From: Frankia sp. R82
GTDB lineage: Bacteria > Actinomycetota > Actinomycetes > Frankiales > Frankiaceae
Direction: 5' to 3'
Assembly: GCF_023716925.1 (NCBI RefSeq)
Contig: NZ_JAMQQG010000043.1
Location: forward strand, 1 to 64,000
DNA: 64,000 bases
Shown here: positions 47,604 to 57,252 of the stretch, piece by piece
Layout of the letters: the number at the start of each line of letters is the position of its first letter
Position numbering within the stretch: the first letter of the stretch is position 1
Position numbers and translations under genes: made by a program
The notes under the pieces: model-generated
Seen by the model: only the letters and a program-made list of their open reading frames with translations
The model's database searches: none
Told to the model about the DNA's origin: nothing

Positions 47604-50600
47604 TGGAGCCCAGAATGCTGCGGCTGTCCCACTGGGTCGGGCTCGACTGGGAGGTCGCCCCGGCGGGCAGCTGCGACACGATCGTGTCCCCGGCGTTCAC
47701 CCCGAATCCGAGGGCGGTCACGGCCACGGTGAACGTGGTGTAGCCGGTGAACGTCGGGTTGACCGCGGTCACCGTCACCTGGCCGATGCGGGCGCCGGCC
47801 CGCCAGATGTCATAGGCGCCGGTCGCCCAGCTGGCCTGGGCCGGGTTGGTCAGCCGGTCGGGGAGGGCGGCGAGCACCAGGGAGGTGGAGCCGGCGCCGG
47901 CCCCGGCGCTGACCGTCGTGCGGGCGGCGGCTAGCTGCCAGTAGTCGACCAGCATCGGCGACATTTGCACATCGGTTTTCCACTCCTGGGTGCCACCGTG
48001 TTCGACGGTGATCTCCTCGGCGAGCGCGTCCACGTACCCGTCGTAGGTGATCGCGGGCGCGCCGATCGGCCGGTGCACGACCCGCTGCCGGTCGGAAATG
48101 TCGATGGTCAGCGCGACCGGGAACAGCACGCTCGGATTGGCCGACGGAATAAACGAGAACCCGGACATGCGCAGCCGCGGGTTTTTGTACAGGGACAGGT
48201 ACAGGTTGGTGCGGCCGGCCAGCTCGGAGTCGTCGCGGAGTTTCAGCGTGCCCGAGTAGGTGCGCGGCAGGTACATGTCGGCTGATGTTGTGTCGGTCGC
48301 AGACTGGGTGGGCCCGCCGTCACGGGTCAGGTTTACCGTGTTGTAGATATAGGTCGGGTCGAGATCGAATCCTAGGCCGTCCAGCTGGTAGGGGAGCCCG
48401 GCGATCCCGTCCCACAGGTTGACGGCCTGTGTCTGCGACGCCCGGTAGCTGCGCGCTTCGAACACGATGGTGCCGTCGGCCGCGGCGTACAGCTGGCCGG
48501 CCTCGGCGTCGGCCGTGTCTTGGCAGGCTCCCAGCGTCGACTGTCCGGCGAGGCCGGCGAGACCGAACCCGTTGCCCGAGCCGGCGTAGGAGTCGCCGGG
48601 CTGCACCGAGCGCATGGCTACCGGCCAACGGCCGTAGTTCAAGATCCGGTTGACACGCGCCCCGGTGCGCTCCAGGTCGTATCCGCCGTTGCGCCCGACA
48701 GCCCAGTGGGCCGCCACCCGATCTGCGGGCAGCTCGTAGTTGTAGAACGCCACATGGGAGACGAGGGTTTCGCAGAGATGCTGCGGTGAGGTCGTCGAAT
48801 ACCAGTCGCCGCCCAGGACCGCCGCAGTCGGTGTCGGCCCCAGATAGTTGGTCGATGCGAACTCCTCGCCGCCGTTGATGTAGAAATGTGACCGGCCGGT
48901 GGTGTCGAGGGTGATGCACAGGTAGATCGCGTTGATCTCGCCCGTTTTCGAGTCCTCCGGGTACCAGGTGCCCCCCGAGTTGTAGGCGATCGTGCCACCG
49001 GTCGCGAAGCTGATCTGGCCGTCGAAGTTACGGCTGATGATGATCTGATAGCCGGTTTTCAGGTTGGTGCCGGCGATCAGGTGGGAGAACAGCGGCGAGT
49101 TGGTGTCCGGGATGACATCCTGCTGAGGCTTGATCCACATTTCCATGGACCAGCCGGTGGCTTGCGACGGCACCATCCCGGGTGCTTTCGACAGGTCCAC
49201 GTAGTCGCAGGCCGTCAGCTGCCCGCCCGGGTTCAGATTCAGCGAGGACCCGCCGTCGAACACGACCGCCGCGCCCCCGAAGTCCGATTGGGCCCCGCCG
49301 TACTTCGACGGGGTGATCGGCGCGACGTCCGGCTGCACGATGTCCCCGGCCGCCTGGCTGGTCTGCTCCTCCACCATCGGAATGAAGGAGGCGGGGTTGT
49401 CGAGGCGCACCTCCTCCTCGTAGGTAGACCTCAGCTCACCCTGCGACAGCACCCCCGGCGAGTCGACGCAGGTGATCGTCGGAATGCTGAGTGCCGGGTC
49501 CTGCCAGGACAGCGGCCACCGCTCGACCACCCCGGCCCACCGCGGGTACACCACCCCGTTCCAGACCGCGCGGATCCGGACCGGCACGATCGGCCGAATG
49601 TTCGGGTAGTAGGGGCTGGCCGAGTTCCCGTAGGTGAACCGGCCGTCGGAGTTGTCCACCGCGATCGACGCGCTGCCTGCTTCGAACCTGCCTAGCTCGT
49701 ACTGACGGCTGCTCCGCTGCAGGCTGACTTTGCCCCGCACATAGCGGGTGATATCCGTCCACCGGCTGGTGGAGGTGTCCGCAGTCAGCGCCGCCGCATA
49801 ATGCCGCTCACCCGCGGCAGCGCCCGGGATGTCCACGTAGAAGAACGCGTAGGACGTCCCTGTGGGGGCAGGCGAGGTAACGGTGAGCGTGGTCCACCCG
49901 TTCGTGTTCGTCGTGATCGTCGTCCCGGACACCGTCGCAGTCCCACCACCGGCGAATTTCCAGTCGATTTTCAACGTGGATGCCCTGCCGGTCACAGCCG
50001 CCCGCAACTGCACCGTTGCCGTGTAGGAAACTCCCGAGAGTATCGATCCGACATCCGTCTGGATGCCTGCGAGCATCTCCCCGCCAGTGCCAGTGATCGC
50101 CACACTGTTGCGGTACGGCGCCGGTGCGACCCCCCGGGCCAGCCCAACAGTGCACGCCACGTAGGCCGCCCACTGGCCGATGGACCGCTGGCAGGTGGCG
50201 GTGTCCCCGTTGGACAGCGGCCAGGTGGTGGCCGCCCGGGCCGGCAGGCCGAACCCGGCTTCGACGATCAGCCGCGGCCAGGTCGCCGAGCCCGGCCCGC
50301 TGCCGCCACCCCCGGTGGTCGGCGTCAGGTTGAAGTTGTCGTAGACCGCGCTGCCTTGGTCTGCGAACCCGAGGCCGTAGTAGCCGGCGAGCAGACTGAC
50401 GCCGACCGCAGTGAGGGAGAACGTCGAGGCGGCGGTGCGCTGGGTGGTCCAGGTCAGACCGTCCGCGGACGTCGCCCAGGTGATCACCCCGGCGGCCTCG
50501 GTCATCCGCCACCAGCGGTGATCTGTCGTGCTGTAGGGGATGGAGACGTCGGACATGACACCGGCCGTCTTCAGCCGGAACACCAGAGCGAGCGCGCCGT

Positions 50601-51900
50601 CCTGCGTCTCGCAGACGGTTTCCACCGTGTTGGTGCTGTTCAGGGAGATCTGGACGGATGCCTGCCCGGTCCCGTTCGCAGGTCGGGTGCCGTTCGCATT
50701 CGCCAAAAAGTTGTTCTTGAACAGGCCGCCCCATGTGGTGGTCGTCGTGTAGTCGGCGGCCGTCATGGCGTTGTCGTCATACCAGTTGCCGAAGAGAAAA
50801 CCGGCAGCCCCGCAGAAGTTTGTCTGCGTCTGCATCTGCGCCGCGTAGAACGTGGCGGCTTGCCCGCCCCACGTCGGGTTGTCGGACAGGTTGCCGTTCT
50901 TCACACCGAATTCGGTTTCGATGATGATGTGGCGGCGGGAGGCACCCCCAGTTGCCGCCGTCCACCGCGCCCCGGAAAACGTCTGCCCGGTGGCGTCGTC
51001 GTCGTCCGGGTAGTCGTGCTTGGCGAAGGCGATGTTGGCCCGGCCCGTGCCGGTCAGCGTCGTATCCAGGTTTTCGAGATTCGTGAACCTGGTGTCGTCG
51101 TAGGCGTGGCTGTAGTTGTTCGAGTCGATGAGCAGCAGGCCCTTGTAGCCGATCGTCGACCGGTAGTAGGTGATGGTCGCTGCCATCGCCGTATACCAGT
51201 CGGCATCGGAAACACTGTTGGGCTCGTTGAACGGCTCATAAAACGTCCACGGGTCGTTCACCCCAACGGCGTTCGCCACCGCCGACATGAGGTCGAACGC
51301 ACGGTTGTAGTTCGTCGCCCAGGCGGCACCTTTGTAGGTCCCATCGAGCGCATCCCAATAGCAGAAACAAGTGAGAATGCCCTGTGCCTGCAGTGCGTCT
51401 CGCCAGCCGACAGCTTTCGCGACATAGGCGGCCCGGTCGGAGGAGGTGAGCCCATTCCAATAGTCGGCCCACAGGCGGATCCGCACGTAGGTGACACCCC
51501 AGGACCGCAAAGTGACGGCGATGCTGTTCCGCGCGGCGTACTGCTGGTCGCCGAGCGGGCTCGGGCCCACAATCGGGTCCTGAACACCCCACAGGCTGAT
51601 GCCGGCGAGTAGCATCCGCGGCCCGGTGAGACTGCCCTGGCGCAGCTGACTGGTCGTCGCGGTGACATCGGCCACCGGGGCTATCGCCGCATAGCCACCG
51701 GTGGGCACCCCGAGCACCTGCACGGCCACCCGGGACGAACGAAAATCCAGGGTGCTGGCAGTCTGCACATTGCCGTAGGAGGGAACACACTGGACGGTGA
51801 GAACCCCGCCGGCTTCGGTGGCGAACGCCGACGCCGTCCACGGGGGATTGCCGATTACACCGTCGTTGAAATCATCGGTGATGTCCCCGGTGAGCGCCAT
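47584..51900 (-). CDS. large minor tail protein carrying a GH5-type glycosidase and a laminin-G-like domain
   Basis: 1438 residues. A jelly-roll half (8-75) is interrupted by a GH5-like barrel (about 90-400): YVRIRLWADYWNG, TFYEPFNEPNSV with acid/base Glu226, and HIIIETEFGVKNG with the nucleophile Glu. The jelly-roll resumes near 410-520. A carbohydrate-binding-like region (540-720) and a phage tail siphovirus-type segment (RWTDITRYVRGKVSLQRSSR) follow. A laminin-G/concanavalin domain (about 910-1065) has WSMEMWIKPQQDVIPDTNSP. The C-terminus is tail-tip-like. It is a baseplate/tail-tip enzyme that digests surface polysaccharide. Confidence 0.85.
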   Translation of the reverse strand: MALTGDITDDFNDGVIGNPPWTASAFATEAGGVLTVQCVPSYGNVQTASTLDFRSSRVAVQVLGVPTGGYAAIAPVADVTATTSQLRQGSLTGPRMLLAGISLWGVQDPIVGPSPLGDQQYAARNSIAVTLRSWGVTYVRIRLWADYWNGLTSSDRAAYVAKAVGWRDALQAQGILTCFCYWDALDGTYKGAAWATNYNRAFDLMSAVANAVGVNDPWTFYEPFNEPNSVSDADWYTAMAATITYYRSTIGYKGLLLIDSNNYSHAYDDTRFTNLENLDTTLTGTGRANIAFAKHDYPDDDDATGQTFSGARWTAATGGASRRHIIIETEFGVKNGNLSDNPTWGGQAATFYAAQMQTQTNFCGAAGFLFGNWYDDNAMTAADYTTTTTWGGLFKNNFLANANGTRPANGTGQASVQISLNSTNTVETVCETQDGALALVFRLKTAGVMSDVSIPYSTTDHRWWRMTEAAGVITWATSADGLTWTTQRTAASTFSLTAVGVSLLAGYYGLGFADQGSAVYDNFNLTPTTGGGGSGPGSATWPRLIVEAGFGLPARAATTWPLSNGDTATCQRSIGQWAAYVACTVGLARGVAPAPYRNSVAITGTGGEMLAGIQTDVGSILSGVSYTATVQLRAAVTGRASTLKIDWKFAGGGTATVSGTTITTNTNGWTTLTVTSPAPTGTSYAFFYVDIPGAAAGERHYAAALTADTSTSRWTDITRYVRGKVSLQRSSRQYELGRFEAGSASIAVDNSDGRFTYGNSASPYYPNIRPIVPVRIRAVWNGVVYPRWAGVVERWPLSWQDPALSIPTITCVDSPGVLSQGELRSTYEEEVRLDNPASFIPMVEEQTSQAAGDIVQPDVAPITPSKYGGAQSDFGGAAVVFDGGSSLNLNPGGQLTACDYVDLSKAPGMVPSQATGWSMEMWIKPQQDVIPDTNSPLFSHLIAGTNLKTGYQIIISRNFDGQISFATGGTIAYNSGGTWYPEDSKTGEINAIYLCITLDTTGRSHFYINGGEEFASTNYLGPTPTAAVLGGDWYSTTSPQHLCETLVSHVAFYNYELPADRVAAHWAVGRNGGYDLERTGARVNRILNYGRWPVAMRSVQPGDSYAGSGNGFGLAGLAGQSTLGACQDTADAEAGQLYAAADGTIVFEARSYRASQTQAVNLWDGIAGLPYQLDGLGFDLDPTYIYNTVNLTRDGGPTQSATDTTSADMYLPRTYSGTLKLRDDSELAGRTNLYLSLYKNPRLRMSGFSFIPSANPSVLFPVALTIDISDRQRVVHRPIGAPAITYDGYVDALAEEITVEHGGTQEWKTDVQMSPMLVDYWQLAAARTTVSAGAGAGSTSLVLAALPDRLTNPAQASWATGAYDIWRAGARIGQVTVTAVNPTFTGYTTFTVAVTALGFGVNAGDTIVSQLPAGATSQSSPTQWDSRSILGSTTRLAN

Positions 51901-51936
51901 AACATCTCCCGGAGGCGGATGTGGAAACGTGGATGG

Positions 51937-54474
51937 TCAGGCTGCGCCGAGAGCGCGCTGGCCCTGGCCGGCGGCGGAAAGACCATTGGTCAAGTTCCGT
52001 CGCTCGCTTTGCAACGCCTGGGTCTGCACAGCGCGGAACACCTCGCGGCCGTCGATCTGAACGACGATGTCCGCCGGCTTGCCGGCCGGCTGCCCTCCGG
52101 CAGATGCGGCGAGATTCCCCGCCCAGCTGGCAGCGGCGCCCGCCCAGCTGGTAGCGGCCGGACCGAACGCGCCCGGGGTGAGCCGGCCGGTGAGCTGGCC
52201 CATCGCCGCGTCAACCGTGCCCATCTGCCCGCCGATACCCTGGGCGAGTAGCCGCACAATAGACTGGCCAGAATAGAAGGGGTTTCCTCGACCGGAAAGC
52301 GGGCCTTCCTTTGCCGGGCTGAAAGGTAGATAGCCTTTTATTTTTGACACGATCGAGTGCATCGTGTCGCCAATTTTCCCGGCTGCATGCTTCAGTCCGT
52401 CAATCAGGCCTTGGATGATGTGCTCTCCTGCGTCGAACAGCCATCGTCCGGCGTCGGCGAACAGGCCGCCGATCACCCCTGGAATGCGTCCTACCCAGCT
52501 GGACGCGGCGGTCCAGCCGTTCTGGAGACCACCGAGCAGCCCGCGGAGCACCCGGACGCCTGCGTCGAACAGCCATTGCGCGGCGTTCAGGAAAAACCCG
52601 AGGATCATCAGCGGTAGGCCGACATACCAGAATACGATAATATTCCAATACATCTTGATCCCCCAAAGCAGGCCCTCGAGGATTTTTCCACCAGCCTCCT
52701 TGAGGAGCTCCGGCGCTTTCCCGAAAAAGCCGAGGATCTGCCCTGGGAGTTCCTGAAAGAAGTGACCTACGGCCTTGGCCGCATTACCCACCCATTGCAG
52801 CGCTCCATGTACAAGATTGCGGAATCTCTGCGAGTGGGTGTAGGCCAGGATGAAAGCTCCGACGAGCAGGCCGAGAACGAGTAGCAGTGCACCTAAGGGG
52901 TTGGCAGCGAGAAAAGCGGAGAATGCGGTGAACGCGGTGCGCACAATGCTGATCCCACGGGAGATCAGGCTGAATGCGCCGCCTACCCGGCGGATAGCGT
53001 CCCGTAGGCTCATGAGGATCCGCACGCCCGGGGTCATGCGGGCGATGAAACCGGCGAGCGCCTGAAAGCCGCGGGCGAAGCTCAGAAGTCGGGAGACGTT
53101 CCAGAGGGCTCGGGCATCCCGCAGGCCCTGAATGAGTAGCCGAAGGGCGTTTCGTGTCCCGAGGATCGGGGACACGAAACGGTGGAAAATCATGAAGCCG
53201 GCGGCGAGCACTCCCAGCGTCCGGGTATGGGCAGAAATCTGGCCGCCGGCGCCGCCGAGTGTCGGGCCAAGCACGTGGGCGAGCACCCACACGAATGCGT
53301 TGACAGCAGGCAGAACAATCGCCCCTACGACCTTCGCGAAAAACAGCAGAACCGGAATGATGATCTGCGAGAAGACCTGACCCATGGCCCGGTTGAACGG
53401 CGCGATCTGCTGGAAAAATTCGATCAGATTCCGGAAGATCGGCCCAAGCTGTTGTCGCAGCGTGTCCAGCCCTTTACCGAGGCCTTCGATTCCGGAGTTA
53501 CCCGCCGCGTCCCCGAACGCCCCCGCCGAACGCGAAGCAGCGAGGAAAACCCGGCCGATATCGGTGAGAATGGGCCACAGGTGCTGAGAGAACAGCACCC
53601 ACAGGGCCTTCGCTTCCTGCTCCTGCGCCCAGGCGGCGGCAACCTGCTGGGCGGCCTCGAGCGCGCCGTCGTCAGGCGGCGACGGGAACTTCGGCTCGGG
53701 CCCGCGGCAGTTCGTGCCGTAGGAACAGAACGTCCGGCAGAAGAAGTAGTCCTCGTCGCGGATCTCCCACTTGTCGATCGCACGGCGAATCTCGGTGATC
53801 TTATCGTCCGTGCTTTCCGCGCCGAACCGGTCGAGGATGCCGGCCATCTCGGTGGCCCGCGCCCGCTCGGTGGCAACCCGGTCCGCGGCCTCGTCGGCAA
53901 TCTTCTGGTCGAACGGCTCGGAAAACTCCCATGCGTCCTCGAAATCGCCGTCGCGGGGAACGAACACCAAGCCGACGGTATGGATGTCGTAGCCCGCCTC
54001 GCGGAGTGCGGCGCCGGCGAGATGCACCTGGGCGCGGTAGCCCCGGCCGATCCCGTCCTTCTTCAGGCGGGCGATCTTCGAGAGGCGAGGGAACTTCCAG
54101 TCGACCACCCGGCCAGCCAGGATGAAACCGAGGTCGATTGTGCAGGCCACCTTCCGGTACACCGCCCGGAACTCGACCAGCAGCCGGAAACGGTCCGGAA
54201 GGCGGCGCAGCGCCGCCTCAGCAGCCGCGTGGGCCGCCTTCCCCATCCACGAGTCCGCCCGCAGCCGCGGGTCCGACTCGGGTATGCGGAGCAGCCGCCA
54301 CAGCGACTCGGCCCGGCAACCCATCGCCTGCGACGCCCCGGTCTCCACCTGCAGAGCCCGCGGGTCGGAGGCTTCCATCTCCGATATCGCCAGCTGCAGC
54401 AGGCCCAGCCCGGTCAGCTCCTCGACGTCCGGCGCGTCCTGCCCGCCGGCCGGACGCTCGTCCAGCGTGGTCAT
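51937..54474 (-). CDS. in-frame fusion: Cas4-like exonuclease joined to tape-measure protein C-terminus
   Basis: 845 residues from ATG 54474, which overlaps the upstream stop. Residues 1-285 are a PD-(D/E)XK exonuclease of Cas4/RecB type: Asp114 in CTIDLGF, Asp125/Lys127 in VVDWKF, Gln149 in YRAQVHLAG, and Cys52, 246, 250, 256 for an Fe-S cluster. From about residue 290 (ALWVLFSQHLWPILTDIGRV) it is the membrane-like, Gly-rich C-terminal part of a tape-measure protein, ending before the tail gene. Neither half normally contains the other. The junction is near 53610. A deletion that removed the head and early tail genes best explains it. Nuclease activity is possible; tape-measure length is too short. 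Confidence 0.85.
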   Translation of the reverse strand: MTTLDERPAGGQDAPDVEELTGLGLLQLAISEMEASDPRALQVETGASQAMGCRAESLWRLLRIPESDPRLRADSWMGKAAHAAAEAALRRLPDRFRLLVEFRAVYRKVACTIDLGFILAGRVVDWKFPRLSKIARLKKDGIGRGYRAQVHLAGAALREAGYDIHTVGLVFVPRDGDFEDAWEFSEPFDQKIADEAADRVATERARATEMAGILDRFGAESTDDKITEIRRAIDKWEIRDEDYFFCRTFCSYGTNCRGPEPKFPSPPDDGALEAAQQVAAAWAQEQEAKALWVLFSQHLWPILTDIGRVFLAASRSAGAFGDAAGNSGIEGLGKGLDTLRQQLGPIFRNLIEFFQQIAPFNRAMGQVFSQIIIPVLLFFAKVVGAIVLPAVNAFVWVLAHVLGPTLGGAGGQISAHTRTLGVLAAGFMIFHRFVSPILGTRNALRLLIQGLRDARALWNVSRLLSFARGFQALAGFIARMTPGVRILMSLRDAIRRVGGAFSLISRGISIVRTAFTAFSAFLAANPLGALLLVLGLLVGAFILAYTHSQRFRNLVHGALQWVGNAAKAVGHFFQELPGQILGFFGKAPELLKEAGGKILEGLLWGIKMYWNIIVFWYVGLPLMILGFFLNAAQWLFDAGVRVLRGLLGGLQNGWTAASSWVGRIPGVIGGLFADAGRWLFDAGEHIIQGLIDGLKHAAGKIGDTMHSIVSKIKGYLPFSPAKEGPLSGRGNPFYSGQSIVRLLAQGIGGQMGTVDAAMGQLTGRLTPGAFGPAATSWAGAAASWAGNLAASAGGQPAGKPADIVVQIDGREVFRAVQTQALQSERRNLTNGLSAAGQGQRALGAA

Positions 54475-55544
54475 GACGACCACCGCCCGCCACCGGATGC
54501 GGCAGTCACGGACTTCGCCAGCGACTGGCAAAGCGTGAGCTGCTTCGACAGAACCTTCGACCGGTCCTCGATGTAGGCGAGCGCCAGCTTGCAGCGGCGA
54601 ACATCCTCCCGCTCGGCGGCAGTCGCAAGATCAGCCTTCGCCTTCTGCCGGTACTCAGGCAGCAGGCGAGCGCCGGTAGCCTCGCACTCGGCGGCATAGC
54701 GGTCGAAGAAAGCGGCGTAGGCGCGGAGACGGATCTCCTCTGCTTCCGACAGCGCCTCCATCGCGGCCCGCTTGTAGGCGGCGACGTCTTCCAGCCGGGC
54801 GGCGATACGGAGCTGTTCGGCGTCGACCTGTTCGGGGTTGCAGTTCTGCTCGTTCAGCGCGAACCGGGAGCGGATCTCCCGGATTCGGGACGGGATCGTG
54901 TCGAGGATCCGGCCTCGGGACTCCGGGTCGGCGTTCAGCATCGCCGGTGGAATCTCAAGGTCGGCATCCGGAGACGCGTCGGCCGGCTGGCCAGCGTGTT
55001 GTGTCTGCTGTTGGCCCTTGGCCGCCTGCACGCGCTGCCGTCCCAGCTCGTAGCGGATCTGCATGAGGATCTTCCCGAGATGGTTCTGGCCCTCGGCGGC
55101 GCAGGCGGGACGGCCGCAAAAGCAGTCCCCCCATACGTTGTCGTGCCAGGTGTTGCCCTCGACGAGCAGCCGGTCGCCGGTCTCGACGAGCAGGTTTGCG
55201 AGATGGGGGTTGGTGAACTTGGCGCGGACGGCTTCGGTCATCACCTGATGGCGAATCTCGTCCCAACCGTCCCGGATCTGTACCTTCCTACCTCGGGCCT
55301 TCGCTTCGGTGGGGGTGGGAGCGGACAGCACCCACTCGCGCTGCCGGGCGTCGACGGTCTTCATGCACTGGAAGGCGTGCTCAACCGTCGGGTATGTGCG
55401 GCCACCCCAGGTGAAGGGTGCGCGGGCAAAGTTCGACAGAAAGCCGAGCGTGCCTTTGAACTCCTCGATGGCGACTGGATGCCAGTGACCGTCGGGGGCG
55501 AGGACCGAGCCGTTGCGGATCTCACCGATCGTCGGCGCGGTCAT
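54471..55544 (-). CDS. NADAR-domain protein with helical C-terminal extension
   Basis: 357 residues. NADAR (YbiA/DUF1768) domain at about 22-172: GTLGFLSNFARAPFTWGGRT, YPTVEHAFQCMKTVDARQRE, GDRLLVEGNTWHDNVWGDCF, GQNHLGKILMQIRYELGR. NADAR proteins act on ADP-ribose chemistry; some (DarG1-like) remove ADP-ribose from guanine in nucleic acid. The C-terminal 170 residues are helical (PSRIREIRSRFALNEQNCNP, SKVLSKQLTLCQSLAKSV) and unknown. Position between exonuclease and RecA-fold ATPase suggests a DNA-protection role in infection. Overlaps both neighbours. Confidence 0.88.
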   Translation of the reverse strand: MTAPTIGEIRNGSVLAPDGHWHPVAIEEFKGTLGFLSNFARAPFTWGGRTYPTVEHAFQCMKTVDARQREWVLSAPTPTEAKARGRKVQIRDGWDEIRHQVMTEAVRAKFTNPHLANLLVETGDRLLVEGNTWHDNVWGDCFCGRPACAAEGQNHLGKILMQIRYELGRQRVQAAKGQQQTQHAGQPADASPDADLEIPPAMLNADPESRGRILDTIPSRIREIRSRFALNEQNCNPEQVDAEQLRIAARLEDVAAYKRAAMEALSEAEEIRLRAYAAFFDRYAAECEATGARLLPEYRQKAKADLATAAEREDVRRCKLALAYIEDRSKVLSKQLTLCQSLAKSVTAASGGGRWSS

Positions 55545-56935
55545 GCCGCCACCGGCTGCCGGCTCACGGTCTTCAGGTGCTCGGCGAACCGCTGCAGCAG
55601 ACCGACTGTCGCGTCACGAAGCAGCGACCCGCCCGACCACTTCTCGTAGGCGGCGGTGAGCGCCGCGAAGTCCAGCGTCCCGTCCGGCTGGGCGAAGCCC
55701 GCTCGGATGGCAGCCTGGGTGACATCCCGACGCCGGGCCTCCAAGTCGTCCGGAGCCGGCTCTGGCAGAGGCGCGTTGGCCGCCGGCGCGGGTGGGATGC
55801 TGGCCAGGTCGCCGCTGATCCCGTTCATGTTGGCCGGGGTCTGGACGGAGTTCGGCACCGGCGCAGGCGTCTGCTGCTGCTCGGCCGCCCGACCGGTAGC
55901 GATGGCCGGCGGCGAGGAGATCTCGTTGCCCTTACGAATGATCAGCTTGCCGAGGGGGCCGATCTCGCCCGTCTCATCCATCACCGGCACGGCGAGCTTC
56001 CCTGTTTTCAGGGCATCGTCGTACAGCCGGCGGAGGTCTTCCTGGGTGGCGTTCTTGTCGAGTGCGCGGTCACGGAACTGGGCCGCTGATGGGTCCTCTC
56101 CACGCTCCTCGGCGGTCAGCTCGCCGCCGGTCGTGGCCTTGATGTCCCGGACATGCGCCTGCTCCGGGTCGCACCGCAACGCGGTGAAGATCAGCCATTC
56201 GAGGAGGTTCCGCTCTGCCTCGGCGGCCTTCACGTCCTTCGGCTCGTCGCGCCCCGGGCGGATACCGGCATGCACGGACCGCGCCCCGATGATCTGCGGC
56301 TTGCCGGATCGGGACATCCGGACCCACATCGTCGCGTCGTAGGCCAGCGTCTTGTGGCCCTCGACCCGATAGTCCTTTTGCCGTTCGATCGGCTTGCCGT
56401 TGTCGTCGAGGGCGGCGACTTCCTTCCCGCGGGCCAGCAGGATCACAATGCCCGGGAACGTCAGGAGCTCGGTCATCAGCCGCCGGTAGCGGGAACCCGA
56501 GTCGTTCCACAAGTCCATCGAGACCGTCACCTCGACGTCCGGGCCGAGCTTGCGGCGCTGCCGGGCCCGTTCCGACGCCCAGTTCTTCAGCCCCTCCCAC
56601 ACGTCCGAGATGGTGTCGATCACCAGGACGGTCGGGGGTTCCTGCGCGTCCGAGGCGCGGCGAGCCTCGGCCTTCACTGCGCGGACCTGGCCGAGGATGT
56701 CGAGGAACGTGCCGTCGTGCTCGATCACCTCGTAGCGGACCCCGGGGATCGCCCCGTACTCGTCGGCGGAACCTTCGCCGAGGTCGACCCAGAAGGTTCG
56801 GCCGACACGGGCCGATGCCGACAGCAGGGCCGCGGAGTACGACTTCCCGGATTTCTCCCCGCCTTCGACGAGGATCACCGGCCACGGCACCTGGCCGGTG
56901 GGCCGGCGGGAGCGGATCTGTGGTGCGACGGTCAT
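55541..56935 (-). CDS. RecA-fold ATPase, phage recombination type (Sak4-like)
   Basis: 464 residues. Walker A VEGGEKSGKSYSAALL (GGEKSGKS at 25-32) and Walker B PPTVLVIDTISDVWEGL; a glutamine-lysine rich ATPase core to about 235 (EGHKTLAYDATMWVRMSRSG). A Pro/Ala-rich C-terminal linker and a helical end (LDFAALTAAYEKWSGGSLLR) follow. Proteins of this kind in actinophages work with the neighbouring exonuclease in recombination or ssDNA annealing. The class is inferred from motif and context. Overlaps its neighbours by 4 bases. Confidence 0.8.
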   Translation of the reverse strand: MTVAPQIRSRRPTGQVPWPVILVEGGEKSGKSYSAALLSASARVGRTFWVDLGEGSADEYGAIPGVRYEVIEHDGTFLDILGQVRAVKAEARRASDAQEPPTVLVIDTISDVWEGLKNWASERARQRRKLGPDVEVTVSMDLWNDSGSRYRRLMTELLTFPGIVILLARGKEVAALDDNGKPIERQKDYRVEGHKTLAYDATMWVRMSRSGKPQIIGARSVHAGIRPGRDEPKDVKAAEAERNLLEWLIFTALRCDPEQAHVRDIKATTGGELTAEERGEDPSAAQFRDRALDKNATQEDLRRLYDDALKTGKLAVPVMDETGEIGPLGKLIIRKGNEISSPPAIATGRAAEQQQTPAPVPNSVQTPANMNGISGDLASIPPAPAANAPLPEPAPDDLEARRRDVTQAAIRAGFAQPDGTLDFAALTAAYEKWSGGSLLRDATVGLLQRFAEHLKTVSRQPVAA

Positions 56936-57252
56936 GCTGCAGCCCCCGGGGTGGTCTGGTCGGACGGGATGATCTGGTCGGCGATGTCCGCCACGTCATC
57001 GGCGATGTCGATGACCTTCTCGGCGAGCGCGTCGACCGCGTCCGCGAGGATCCGCGGGCCGGCGTCGGCGATCTGCTGGGTCAGCGTCACCAGCGACATG
57101 GCGGTCGACACCTGCGCTTTGGTGCGGGCCAGCTCGGCGACGGGCAAGCCGGTGCCGTCCAGGCTGTTGGCCAGGCGGACGGCGTCGGCGGCGAGGTTCG
57201 CCGCGGTGGCCACATCCCCCTGGTAGGGGCTGGCCGTCGGGTTGTCGCTCAT
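56932..57252 (-). CDS. unknown 106-residue helical protein
   Basis: MSDNPTASPYQGDVATAANL, then long helices (RLANSLDGTGLPVAELARTK, ADAVDALAEKVIDIADDVAD). No family recognised. ATG overlap with the gene above and below. Confidence 0.65.
   Translation of the reverse strand: MSDNPTASPYQGDVATAANLAADAVRLANSLDGTGLPVAELARTKAQVSTAMSLVTLTQQIADAGPRILADAVDALAEKVIDIADDVADIADQIIPSDQTTPGAAA

Noticed and set aside
49801-51612. 603-codon plus-strand frame inside the large tail gene
   Set aside because: Antisense shadow; the GH5 and laminin-G domains are on the minus strand.
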